Assembly: GCA_964437615.1 (NCBI GenBank) | Contig: CAYTHL010000032.1 | Location: 1 to 12,951, forward strand | Length of the DNA: 12,951 bases | From: RGIG4790 sp964437615 | GTDB lineage: Bacteria; Bacillota; Clostridia; Christensenellales; UBA1242 | Direction of reading: 5' to 3' | In this document: piece by piece, positions 5,194 through 12,613 of the stretch | How the letters are laid out: every line of letters starts with the position of its first letter | Position numbering within the stretch: the stretch's first letter is position 1 | Translations under genes and position numbers: made by a program | Notes under the pieces: generated by a model | Told to the model about the DNA's origin: nothing | The model's database searches: none | Seen by the model: only the letters and a program-made list of their open reading frames with translations

Positions 5194-7826
5194 TATTGCT
5201 CACTCTCCACCAACTCAGCAGTTTCAATATTTATAGTATAATTGCCTTCATTATAGGTATTAATTATTAAAATACCATTAGCATACGATAATGAACTTGG
5301 AACAATCATATCACTACTAACACTTTCTACAATGATAGTATCCACCACTACACAATGTTCAATATCTAGCTTATAAATATAAATGTCATATTGATTACTG
5401 GTGCTATTAAGAGCAGAACCAACGATAAATACTTTTTGATTATCACCAACACTTACTATATTACTATTAGAAGCCAAAACACTTACTTCAAAAGTTAATT
5501 CGGTTACTTCAAAAGTATACAAATCTACATACACTAGCCATTCAGCATTGTCAGAACCTAACAGCATATATTTACTTGGATTATCTGACCAAGTTCTAAC
5601 CAAAGCATTCTCATACAAAACAACTTCTTCACTTGTCTCATAGTTAAAAGTAAACAAACCTTCGCCGCTTATAGATGAATAATATAAAGATAGACCATCT
5701 TTATAAGCTAAAAATGTTCCTTCACCTGGAGTAAAAATTAATTTAGCAATATTATTACCGTTTGAAATAGACAATAAATAACTAGAACTAGTGCTTAAAT
5801 CTCCCGAAAAATCGCGATATTCTAATAGGAATGTTTCATTATCCAACAAAGTATAAAACATAGTTTCGGTTGCATCATAATTAATAACTACTGTTTCACC
5901 TTCGGCATTAACAAACTCTATATATTTAACAAGATTGTTGGCAATGTCATAAATTACAAATTCGCGATTATAAGTTTCATTATTGATGCAAATTAAAAAC
6001 ATATAATCTTCATTAATAGCAATTAATTCCATAATGTTAGCCATTTCATTTGGTGCAATCGTAAATGTCATATTCGCCAAATCACTAATGTCTAGATTAA
6101 TAACTTGTGAAACACCATTTGCCCAAACTCTTAACATAACGATATTGCTAGAAATCATTGATAAAAGCTCACAGCTTTCTACTTCTAAATTTGATAAATA
6201 ATAGCCATTATAGCCTTGTTCCGCAGTTATATCTGCAACGATTAACAGCTTATTACAAGAATCAACCAAGCCAATTATGGTATCAGAAAACTCCATTACC
6301 GAAACAAAATCGAAACCGCAATTTGCCAACCATGTTGTTTCGCCAGTTGTAATATTAAAGTATACAACACCTTCCAATATCCTATCATTTGCAGATACAA
6401 CATAATTTCCATTACTTAATTCGGTTTTCATCCATATATTTGCTTTATTTAATGCTTCGCTATTGATATACTCAGCAGTAAACTCTAACTTGAAAGGTTC
6501 AGTTTGTAAGGTAGTTAAATCAAACTTATAAAGATTATCAGTTCGCCAATCTTTTAATATAATGGTATAATTATCATATTCAATTATCGTATTCAAATCC
6601 AAACTATATTGAATGCCGACACTTAGAATTTGAATTATCTCATCAGTTTCAACGTTGTAATATACGGCGCCAGGATAACTATAATCAATGTACGAAACAA
6701 TATAATTGCCATTAGTTAATTGCGACATATATACATTGCTGTCGCCAGAAAGACCAGCTTCTATTAATTCTCGGTATACAGATTCAGTTTCCCAAATCAA
6801 TTCGCCGGTTTCTAAATTGTACCAACCTATACCATAACCAATAGTAGAACAAACAATATAAACTTCATCATCTTGTGGGGACACACGGTAGCTATCTTCC
6901 GGAAATTTAACCAATTTAACTGAAATAGGATTAAGGAAACTAATATAATAATAAGTTTCAATGTCATTCTCAAAACATATAAGTAAACCATGATAAAGCC
7001 CCATAGGCTCAAAAGAGCAACTATCATAATTGTCATTTGCAACTTCTACACTTTCACCAGTTTCTTTATCGTATACTACAAAAGAATTGCTGCCAGTGGT
7101 ATCATTAATACTAGAAATAACACTTACATTCCCATAATCATTTATTATGGAACCGCTAGAGCCGTCCGGCAAAATAGAATTGTGTATACCACTAGTAACA
7201 TTATAATCATATATCGTTTCGCTAGTTTCAATTAAATAATTATCATCGTATGATACTACATTTTCTATAGAACCTTCCAAATCATTAGGCAAGGCAACCA
7301 CTATGCCATCATTATAATAATAATTATTTACATTATTACCACTTGTAATTTTGACAACAGAACCCCCGTTTTCTAAATCGTTAAGCTCAAAGTTGTCAAT
7401 TGGAGTATCTAACGAATATTCTACAAATAAATCTTCAGCAGTTAAATAAACTACAACGATAGTTGCGCCACTAGATATAAAAACATAATTGCCATTATTA
7501 GTAACAACACACAAACTAAAAATTAAATCTGTATTATATAACAAAGTAAACTCAGTATTGGTGATACTATAATTATACACACCACCCGTGGTTTTATTAC
7601 TTACAAAAATATTACTACTATCTCTAGATAGCAATATATTATAATCCGCCAAATTAGTAGATATTTCACTTGTAATAGGTGTTTTTTCTTCATCTACTTT
7701 GCCATAAATGTAGCCGTTAATAGTTTGTCGAACTTCATCACTAGAGCAATAAGCTATACTAACTCCGGTAGCAGCAACTCCAACAACGCCTAAAATGCAA
7801 AGCAAAAATGTTAAAAATTTCTTCAT
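5193..7826 (-). CDS. Secreted 877-aa beta-propeller-like repeat protein
   Basis: The largest gene. The start is the ATG at 7826, eight bases after AAAGGAG; an earlier ATG at 7853 lacks one. MKKFLTFLLCILGVVGVA is a clear signal peptide ending near residue 25. The rest shows about 16 degenerate units of 40-55 residues, each with a hydrophobic strand, a turn such as NGNYVVS, and a strand like VYYNVETDEI or VYFNITTGET. This pattern is typical of beta-propeller blades and would make two stacked propellers. It is acidic, nearly free of Lys clusters, and has no C-terminal span or LPxTG anchor. As the partner of two membrane-anchored surface proteins upstream, it may be the receptor-binding or tip protein of a filamentous particle, or a secreted adhesin. 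Function is inference; the repeat architecture is visible. Confidence 0.8.
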   Translation of the reverse strand: MKKFLTFLLCILGVVGVAATGVSIAYCSSDEVRQTINGYIYGKVDEEKTPITSEISTNLADYNILLSRDSSNIFVSNKTTGGVYNYSITNTEFTLLYNTDLIFSLCVVTNNGNYVFISSGATIVVVYLTAEDLFVEYSLDTPIDNFELNDLENGGSVVKITSGNNVNNYYYNDGIVVALPNDLEGSIENVVSYDDNYLIETSETIYDYNVTSGIHNSILPDGSSGSIINDYGNVSVISSINDTTGSNSFVVYDKETGESVEVANDNYDSCSFEPMGLYHGLLICFENDIETYYYISFLNPISVKLVKFPEDSYRVSPQDDEVYIVCSTIGYGIGWYNLETGELIWETESVYRELIEAGLSGDSNVYMSQLTNGNYIVSYIDYSYPGAVYYNVETDEIIQILSVGIQYSLDLNTIIEYDNYTIILKDWRTDNLYKFDLTTLQTEPFKLEFTAEYINSEALNKANIWMKTELSNGNYVVSANDRILEGVVYFNITTGETTWLANCGFDFVSVMEFSDTIIGLVDSCNKLLIVADITAEQGYNGYYLSNLEVESCELLSMISSNIVMLRVWANGVSQVINLDISDLANMTFTIAPNEMANIMELIAINEDYMFLICINNETYNREFVIYDIANNLVKYIEFVNAEGETVVINYDATETMFYTLLDNETFLLEYRDFSGDLSTSSSYLLSISNGNNIAKLIFTPGEGTFLAYKDGLSLYYSSISGEGLFTFNYETSEEVVLYENALVRTWSDNPSKYMLLGSDNAEWLVYVDLYTFEVTELTFEVSVLASNSNIVSVGDNQKVFIVGSALNSTSNQYDIYIYKLDIEHCVVVDTIIVESVSSDMIVPSSLSYANGILIINTYNEGNYTINIETAELVESEQ

Positions 7827-7842
7827 TTGAAAATCTCCTTTT

Positions 7843-8397
7843 TTAATATTCACATATAAATATAATAGGTTCTAAAACAATAAAATCTTGTATATCTTCA
7901 CTAGATAATTGTAAGCCTATGTTAGAACCGCTTTCAGTCCAAGAAATAGTCCATATATGGTCATCTGCAAGAGTTGGAGCTATATTACCAATAGTCTTTC
8001 CAACAATTACTTGAGCAATCGTCGTATTAACAGTAGAAGTGCCATTTGTTATTGAAAACACAACTTGCACTGTTTGGGAATAAACAACAAACAAATCAGT
8101 ATCATCAGTAATTACTATATTATCGTCAGTTATAAGAGAAATATTATTTTCAGTTAATCCTACAAAAGCATTACCGGTATCATCAGTTAGATAAGCCAAA
8201 TCTTCAATAGGCAACTCAAATTCAGAACCATATTCTACATAATTAGACTGATAAATTTTACTGCCATTATATATACGTACCAAACAATAATTACCGTCCA
8301 GACTATTGCTATGAGCAGTTATCACACAAAGCACAATAATAGCAATCAAAAACACTGCGAGAATAGCCACTAAAAACCAAATAAAAAACTTTTTCAT
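7843..8397 (-). CDS. Membrane-anchored 184-aa protein with two beta-grasp-like repeats
   Basis: The ATG at 8397 lies two bases after the stop of the 500-aa gene, so translation is coupled. Residues 4-28 form one hydrophobic span or uncleaved signal anchor (FFIWFLVAILAVFLIAIIVL), leaving about 155 residues outside. These divide into two related units of about 75 residues, each with an xVxF/RIxNG opening, a YGS or VGK turn, a proline, and a closing strand (DLFVVYS; PIIFICE). The layout resembles the InlB B-repeat/Flg_new family of surface proteins, though the match is by eye. A minor virion or cell-surface protein is the likely role. The stop at 7845 overlaps the ribosome site of the 877-aa gene. 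Confidence 0.7.
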   Translation of the reverse strand: MKKFFIWFLVAILAVFLIAIIVLCVITAHSNSLDGNYCLVRIYNGSKIYQSNYVEYGSEFELPIEDLAYLTDDTGNAFVGLTENNISLITDDNIVITDDTDLFVVYSQTVQVVFSITNGTSTVNTTIAQVIVGKTIGNIAPTLADDHIWTISWTESGSNIGLQLSSEDIQDFIVLEPIIFICEY

Positions 8398-8399
8398 AA

Positions 8400-9902
8400 C
8401 TATTCGTCACCGCCTTTCTTATTATTTATAATCAACCGAAATGGAAAAGCAATTACAAACCAAAACCCCTTAAAGAACCATGATATAACTTTCCATAAAG
8501 CTTTGAATATCTTACAAATAAAATTAAAAATAGGCTCTACGCATAAAACCAATATAATCAATATAATTATACCGATTGCTAAAAGTACCCACTTAAACCA
8601 AACCCAAATACTAGCAAAGAAGCTTTTGATAGAATTCCAAATACGCTGCCAAAAAGTATACTGATTATTGCTTGGTAAGGAGCCACCTGTAGTTTTATTA
8701 TCAACAACTCCTAGATTATAAACAACACCATCTGTTTCAAATTTTAGTCTTAAAATAGTTACAGAACTTACTTCTGTGCCAGACTCATAATGACCAACAG
8801 GATATGTTCCAACAAATTTTTCCTCATCTACATACGAACTTTCATAAAATCTAAGTACATACTGCATATTTTGCACATTGTTACTAGCAGTTGTAGTTAA
8901 ATCTTCATTTTTGATAAAATCAGCAGAAGACTCAATTCTATTAAATTTATAAGTACTTTTCCACAAAAAACCAACTTTAACAGACACAACTTCGTCATAT
9001 GAAAGACTAACAACATGGTCCTCATATTCTCCAAATTCTCTAGTAGTTGTACTCATTGTAGTGGCAGTACCAGTGGAATTAGTTTCGCTTATAGAAGCTA
9101 CACCAACATCACCACTGCCTAAATAATCTGTAGTAAAACTGTATGTTCTAGTTACAAAATATACATCAGCTTCTAATAAACGGTCTATGTCATAATCTGT
9201 CGAAAATGCTATGTAATGACTATCACAAATAGAACCCCAACCCGTGACAGAAGTATAACGAATATAACCAACATATCTATCTACTATTAAAACAACCTCT
9301 GTTTTTTGACAATCATAATAGACATTACCATCTTGTGTATAAGCAGTCCAGACTTGTGCAACTTCAAAACTAACTTCATTAGTTACATTGTCATTACCAG
9401 TAGCCGCATCTATTGAAGGATAAAAATTTCTATAAATTTCAGTTATATTATAATATCTAAGTTCATCACTGCTGACTGAAAAATTATCAACTTTGTATTT
9501 AGAAAATACACCATTTCTATTTAATAATATTAGATTATATAAGTCTGTTTTATAGTTTTCATCATTAGACAGCTGTCTAGACAGACTGATACTTGTAGCT
9601 TGCAAAAATTTTGTTTCAGCACTTGGATTATATACATATACAAATAATTCACCATCAGAACTTTCAGCAATTTGTATTACACTCAAAGAATAATCGTCAA
9701 CCTTACTAGGGTAGTCGTCCACATTAAAATTTTCGTCACTTTGTAAATCATCTAGTACATTAGAATAGTAGGTTGTACTTAATGCAGTTGCAGTATTTGC
9801 TATAGGCATAGCAAAGAAACAAAATATACTTGCCATAAGAAGTAAAAAGACAATAATTGTTTTACTAAAAGAAATCTTTTTAATAACTTTTTCTTTTGTC
9901 AT
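8400..9902 (-). CDS. Secreted, C-terminally membrane-anchored 500-aa surface protein (pIII-like position)
   Basis: The ATG at 9902 follows GGAG by eight bases. Residues 14-41 are a hydrophobic signal sequence ending ANTATALS, probably cleaved. Residues 42-425 are an acidic, Thr/Ser/Tyr-rich extracellular part with little Lys, predicted beta-rich. Near the C-terminus an aromatic amphipathic stretch (WQRIWNSIKSFFASIWVWFKW, broken here as WQRIWNSIKSFF then ASIWVWFKW) leads into a strong span (about 438-460), then a second aromatic hydrophobic segment (464-490) and a basic tail NNKKGGDE. A large signal-bearing ectodomain plus C-terminal membrane anchor is the architecture of filamentous-phage pIII-type attachment proteins, but no sequence similarity was recognised. 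Confidence 0.75.
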   Translation of the reverse strand: MTKEKVIKKISFSKTIIVFLLLMASIFCFFAMPIANTATALSTTYYSNVLDDLQSDENFNVDDYPSKVDDYSLSVIQIAESSDGELFVYVYNPSAETKFLQATSISLSRQLSNDENYKTDLYNLILLNRNGVFSKYKVDNFSVSSDELRYYNITEIYRNFYPSIDAATGNDNVTNEVSFEVAQVWTAYTQDGNVYYDCQKTEVVLIVDRYVGYIRYTSVTGWGSICDSHYIAFSTDYDIDRLLEADVYFVTRTYSFTTDYLGSGDVGVASISETNSTGTATTMSTTTREFGEYEDHVVSLSYDEVVSVKVGFLWKSTYKFNRIESSADFIKNEDLTTTASNNVQNMQYVLRFYESSYVDEEKFVGTYPVGHYESGTEVSSVTILRLKFETDGVVYNLGVVDNKTTGGSLPSNNQYTFWQRIWNSIKSFFASIWVWFKWVLLAIGIIILIILVLCVEPIFNFICKIFKALWKVISWFFKGFWFVIAFPFRLIINNKKGGDE

Positions 9903-9914
9903 ACTAATTACTCC

Positions 9915-10226
9915 TTAGTTAGTTTTCTTTTTTTCTACAACCAAATAAGCAACTGTCTTATGATTACGTTTACCTTTATCGTCATAAAAATGGTCTATTA
10001 TTTGCGACTTTGCAGTTCTATTCAGTTCGTTTATATCTCCACGATATGTTGGCTTTTTCTTATCAGTTGCCGTAACCAACATATTAGGCATAGAAGTTTC
10101 TATTTTACCTACAAAATGATATTTAGAGTTTAAACAATGTTTACCATTTTTGCCAACCACCCAAGCATCTTTTGCAGATATTAAACGAACCCCTTTATGT
10201 TTTAAGCTATAATTTACATTAGCCAT
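9915..10226 (-). CDS. Small basic 103-aa protein of unknown function
   Basis: ATG at 10226 with AAAAAAGGAAA upstream; ends 12 bases before the next start, whose ribosome site overlaps the gap. The protein is strongly basic (many Lys, C-terminal VEKKKTN), soluble, and predicted mixed alpha/beta. It shares the phrase KxPTYR with the basic 112-aa protein upstream (KKPTYRGD here, SKPTYRIN there), hinting at a common origin or similar nucleic-acid-binding surface. It is the first gene after the structured element at 10274-10394. A DNA- or RNA-binding role is inferred from charge only. Confidence 0.7.
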   Translation of the reverse strand: MANVNYSLKHKGVRLISAKDAWVVGKNGKHCLNSKYHFVGKIETSMPNMLVTATDKKKPTYRGDINELNRTAKSQIIDHFYDDKGKRNHKTVAYLVVEKKKTN

Positions 10227-10273
10227 ATTTAATTTCCTTTTTTATTGACTTATATTTTTAATTGTGTTATATT

Positions 10274-10394
10274 AAAAAAGCCACCAGCCCTTGTAAAGGG
10301 AAGCAACAGGAAACTCCGTGTTGACAAAGAAGAACGTTTGGCAATTTTGACGTAGACTTCTTATATGCCATTAGCAATTGCTAGTGGCTTTTTT
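10274..10394 (-). ncRNA. Candidate 121-nt structured RNA or ssDNA signal inside the operon
   Basis: A4-way to 5-way branched fold is visible. An outer 15-bp helix joins both ends (A6-GCCACCAGC at 10274-10288 with GCTAGTGGC-T6 at 10380-10394). On the minus strand its one irregular pair is U-G, but on the plus strand it is C-A, so a minus-strand transcript is favoured. Inside lie CCCTT-TAC-AAGGG, CAACA..GGA-GTT-TCC-TGTTG, and AAGAAG..ACGT..ACGT..CTTCTT (minus-strand reading). The 5' arm GCCACTAGC can instead pair with GCTAATGGC nearby, giving two exclusive folds, and the 3' arm ends in T6 like a terminator. A weak promoter (TTGTGA-15-TATAAA, 10418-10392) lies upstream. Function unknown; a phage packaging signal or origin is as likely as an RNA. 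Confidence 0.6.
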
Positions 10395-10399
10395 ATATG

Positions 10400-10738
10400 C
10401 TATTTTTTACTATCACAATTTTTGCATTGTCTTACAACGTTATAATAAGTAACTTCTTTTGAGCCATCGGCTTTACGAATAGTACTTGACTTTAGTTTTC
10501 TTGCATTTTTATTAATGCGATATGTTGGCTTTGAGTAATCAACATACATATTTTTGTTCTTCTGTGACTTCTCGTAAAGGTCTTTCTTTACTTCTGCAAA
10601 GTTTGTACCATTGCGCTGTCTGCGTTTTGGTTGCCCAACAGTTTCATACTCTGGGTTGCCATATTTATTTGTTTTACCAGTAGGTTTTTTAACATAAGTT
10701 ACTTCTTCAATTGTATATTTTGCATTGTTTTTTGCCAT
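10400..10738 (-). CDS. Small, very basic 112-aa protein
   Basis: ATG at 10738 with TAGGAG upstream, 30 bases after the rep stop. Lys/Arg-rich throughout (KKPTGKTNK, QPKRRQRNG, KNARKLKSS) with Tyr clusters, so it probably binds nucleic acid. The C-terminus QCKNCDSKK keeps one CxxC pair, too little for a complete zinc ribbon. Its end overlaps the weak promoter in front of the structured element at 10274-10394. No family recognised; a DNA-packaging or capsid-like basic protein is possible. Confidence 0.7.
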   Translation of the reverse strand: MAKNNAKYTIEEVTYVKKPTGKTNKYGNPEYETVGQPKRRQRNGTNFAEVKKDLYEKSQKNKNMYVDYSKPTYRINKNARKLKSSTIRKADGSKEVTYYNVVRQCKNCDSKK

Positions 10739-10767
10739 AATTTTGTTTCTCCTATTTTTTATTATTT

Positions 10768-11835
10768 TTATTTGTCAGTATCGAACGGCAATTTATCGTT
10801 TCCACAGATATTTTCAAACACTGACTGAAAATCAAATTTTGACTTCGACTCCTTTTTCTTCTCTAATAACTCATTTTTATAAACTCTGCCGACACCCACA
10901 GGTTTGCCAAAATTATCTAAGCCGTCATCATAAAGCGTAACATTTTCAGCTGTAACAACAATATAACAATTAATACGTCTAAATAATTGCTCCAAACTAT
11001 CTTGATTTCCGCACCTTTTCTCCGGATACCAATATCTAATAGGAACAGATGAAGTAATTACAATCATTTCTCCAATAAATACCTTATTATGAAAACGACT
11101 GCTTATAGATGATTGAGTGTTGTTATCAATAATCTTTAACAAATCTTCAAAATTAAAAGTAGTATCTCGCAAGTCGTCTAAGATAATTGCTTTTTGACCT
11201 AAATAATCTTGCAAGGCGTCATTACTTGAAGAACTCATACAATAATCGTAGTTTAAGCTATTGAGAAATTTTTTGGCATAATATGTTTTGCCAGTACCAG
11301 CTTTGCCGGTTATAAAAACAACCTGCAACTGTCTATCCGTATTCATACTTGAACATAAGCACTCTAACTCCCATAATTTCTTTAACTGATTTAAAGCTTT
11401 TGTCTTTTCTACAATCGGTAAAGCATTTGCATATTGCAGCATTTGCGCATATGTAAAGTTCTTAAAATCGCCGATTATCTTTGACTCTGCTATTTCAGTT
11501 TCGAAATCAAAATTTGCTACTACTTCGCTAGGCAAGTATTGGTGTTTGTTTTTTTGTGACTCGTTTCCATGAGTTAGATACATTAGCATATCTGATTTAC
11601 GACCCTTAACCTTTTCTATAAAGTTCTCAGGAACTTTAAACCAACTAGCAACCAACTTTGTATCACACGAACTGCCACCAAAATTTAAGTAAATGTGATA
11701 ATGCGGTCTTGTGTCGTCCTTATCATGTAAAATATAAGCCCATTGTTTAATTGTCTTATATTGCATGCAAGTTTCTTGAATATCTACTTGCAACTTGTCT
11801 TCGTCAGTTACAATCTCCATTTGTCGTAACTGCAT
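10768..11835 (-). CDS. rep: Rolling-circle replication initiator: HUH endonuclease fused to SF3-type helicase
   Basis: The 355-aa Rep nicks the origin and unwinds DNA for rolling-circle replication. The HUH domain (1-120) shows WAYILHDKD (32-40), RPHYHIYL with the metal-binding HYH at 45-47, and catalytic Tyr86 in MYLTH, as in plasmid Rep_2/RepB families. The helicase domain has Walker A GKAGTGKT (177-184), Walker B IILDD (217-221), motif C VITSS with YWYP (259-271), and an LFRRI arginine-finger segment (284-288). HUH plus SF3 helicase in one chain is the layout of CRESS-DNA virus Reps and their bacterial plasmid relatives; motif C ends in Ser, not the usual Asn. The gene follows an iteron-hairpin origin. 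Start ATG at 11835 has only a weak ribosome site; ATG at 11820 is an alternative. Confidence 0.9.
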   Translation of the reverse strand: MQLRQMEIVTDEDKLQVDIQETCMQYKTIKQWAYILHDKDDTRPHYHIYLNFGGSSCDTKLVASWFKVPENFIEKVKGRKSDMLMYLTHGNESQKNKHQYLPSEVVANFDFETEIAESKIIGDFKNFTYAQMLQYANALPIVEKTKALNQLKKLWELECLCSSMNTDRQLQVVFITGKAGTGKTYYAKKFLNSLNYDYCMSSSSNDALQDYLGQKAIILDDLRDTTFNFEDLLKIIDNNTQSSISSRFHNKVFIGEMIVITSSVPIRYWYPEKRCGNQDSLEQLFRRINCYIVVTAENVTLYDDGLDNFGKPVGVGRVYKNELLEKKKESKSKFDFQSVFENICGNDKLPFDTDK

Positions 11836-11899
11836 ATCAAAACACCAAACCTTTAATTATTAATTGATACATATTTTACCACCCAATCAATTAGTCAAC

Positions 11900-12030
11900 T
11901 TTTATACATTTTTATACGTTTTATACATTTTTCAACACCGCTTGGACAAGCCCCAAGCGGTGTTGCGTATATTTAGAAAAATTGGCACAAAGAGCCACAT
12001 TGGCTTTTTATGTTTTTATACGTTTTATAC
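11900..12030. other. Putative double-strand replication origin: hairpin flanked by iterons
   Basis: A perfect 13-bp stem, CAACACCGCTTGG (11933-11945) with CCAAGCGGTGTTG (11953-11965), has a 7-base loop ACAAGCC, a likely nicking region. Three TTTTATAC iterons lie on its left (11900, 11910, 11919) and two perfect plus one degenerate copy on its right (12014, 12023, and TTTTTATG at 12005), spaced 9-10 bases, close to one DNA turn. The site is 65 bases upstream of rep. Iterons plus hairpin beside a rolling-circle rep are expected of a dso, and Rep bound here could also repress its own promoter. No match to a known nick motif was recognised. Confidence 0.75.
11989..12009 (+). terminator. Possible small terminator hairpin within the origin region
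   Basis: AAAGAGCCA (11989-11997) pairs with TGGCTTTTT (12001-12009) with a CAT loop and one G-T pair. T-rich DNA follows on the plus strand. On the minus strand it would follow the 60-aa gene by 36 bases. It may instead be part of the origin structure. Confidence 0.4.
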
Positions 12031-12044
12031 GTTTTGTCAAATTA

Positions 12045-12227
12045 TTAAATTTTACAGAACTCAATTAAAGATTTTTCTAAAAAATTATCTAAATTATTTT
12101 CTAAAACGTAATCAACTCCGTTTATATCAACAATAATGGCACTTCCTTTATACTCAGTAATATAGAGAATGTTTGCCAGATTAAAAAATAAACGTTCGCC
12201 TTGCTTTGTTTTTACATCAATAAACAC
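12045..12227 (-). CDS. 60-aa beta-rich protein, FlbD/LytTR-like in appearance
   Basis: Start is a GTG at 12227, about ten bases after AAGGAG. The first gene of the operon ends 14 bases before it, with its stop overlapping that ribosome site, so the two are co-translated. The sequence alternates short beta strands (FIDVKTKQGERLFFNL, ILYITEYKGSAIIVDI, VDYVLENN) then an amphipathic helix (LDNFLEKSLIEF), which recalls the small FlbD proteins or the tail of LytTR DNA-binding domains. The resemblance is to a general pattern only. It sits between the candidate ssDNA-binding gene and the origin, so a replication or regulatory accessory role is possible. Confidence 0.65.
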   Translation of the reverse strand: MFIDVKTKQGERLFFNLANILYITEYKGSAIIVDINGVDYVLENNLDNFLEKSLIEFCKI

Positions 12228-12241
12228 AATAATTTAACTCC

Positions 12242-12565
12242 TTATAGATACAACACATTATCCGTGTAGTTGTTTGTACCTTGTACTAATTGCAAATCCG
12301 CTACAAATGTTTTATTATTAAAATCATTTAAGCCAAAAGTAACGTCAATCAAAGCACCGGGCTTAACTGAAATGTACTTGTCGTATGTATCAGGCTTTTT
12401 AGTTTTATTGATACAGCCAACAATCACAGCTTCAGTTTTTTTGGGGTGCCACAAATTCCCATTACTCATTTTAGTTGGCAGACGATACATTGTTAAAAAC
12501 AACAATTCATCTCCAGTTTTTTCATCCTTATTTTGCCTTACATTTACTAAAATACAACGTTTCAT
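12242..12565 (-). CDS. 107-aa protein in the position of a phage ssDNA-binding protein
   Basis: First gene of the phage-like operon. I chose the ATG at 12565, seven bases after AAAGGAG. The open frame extends to 12640, but its first residues (MQVQVLPPA) are the well-known false translation of a tRNA 3' end. The protein is beta-rich with regular hydrophobic strands (ILVNVRQNK, ELLFLTMYRLP, EAVIVGCIN, ALIDVTFGL, TFVADLQLVQG), which could form an OB fold. In inoviruses the gpV ssDNA-binding protein coats replicated DNA before assembly, and such a gene beside rep fits. No sequence match to gpV was recognised, so the function rests on position and fold guess. Confidence 0.6.
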   Translation of the reverse strand: MKRCILVNVRQNKDEKTGDELLFLTMYRLPTKMSNGNLWHPKKTEAVIVGCINKTKKPDTYDKYISVKPGALIDVTFGLNDFNNKTFVADLQLVQGTNNYTDNVLYL

Positions 12566-12613
12566 TTTTAAACTCCTTTGCAAGATGAAATAACTTGCTA
12601 TAAAAATTATTTT

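Noticed and set aside
6158..7235. Open frames on both strands inside the 877-aa gene
   Set aside because: They are out-of-frame shadows with no ribosome sites, within a gene that has a signal peptide and consistent repeats.
10274..10394. Known self-cleaving ribozyme or tRNA
   Set aside because: No hammerhead core (CTGANGA with GAAA), no T-loop motif and no other ribozyme signature I recognise.
11864..12136. 90-codon plus-strand open frame over the origin
   Set aside because: It runs through the iterons and hairpin and into the antisense of the 60-aa gene; composition is that of AT-rich repeats.
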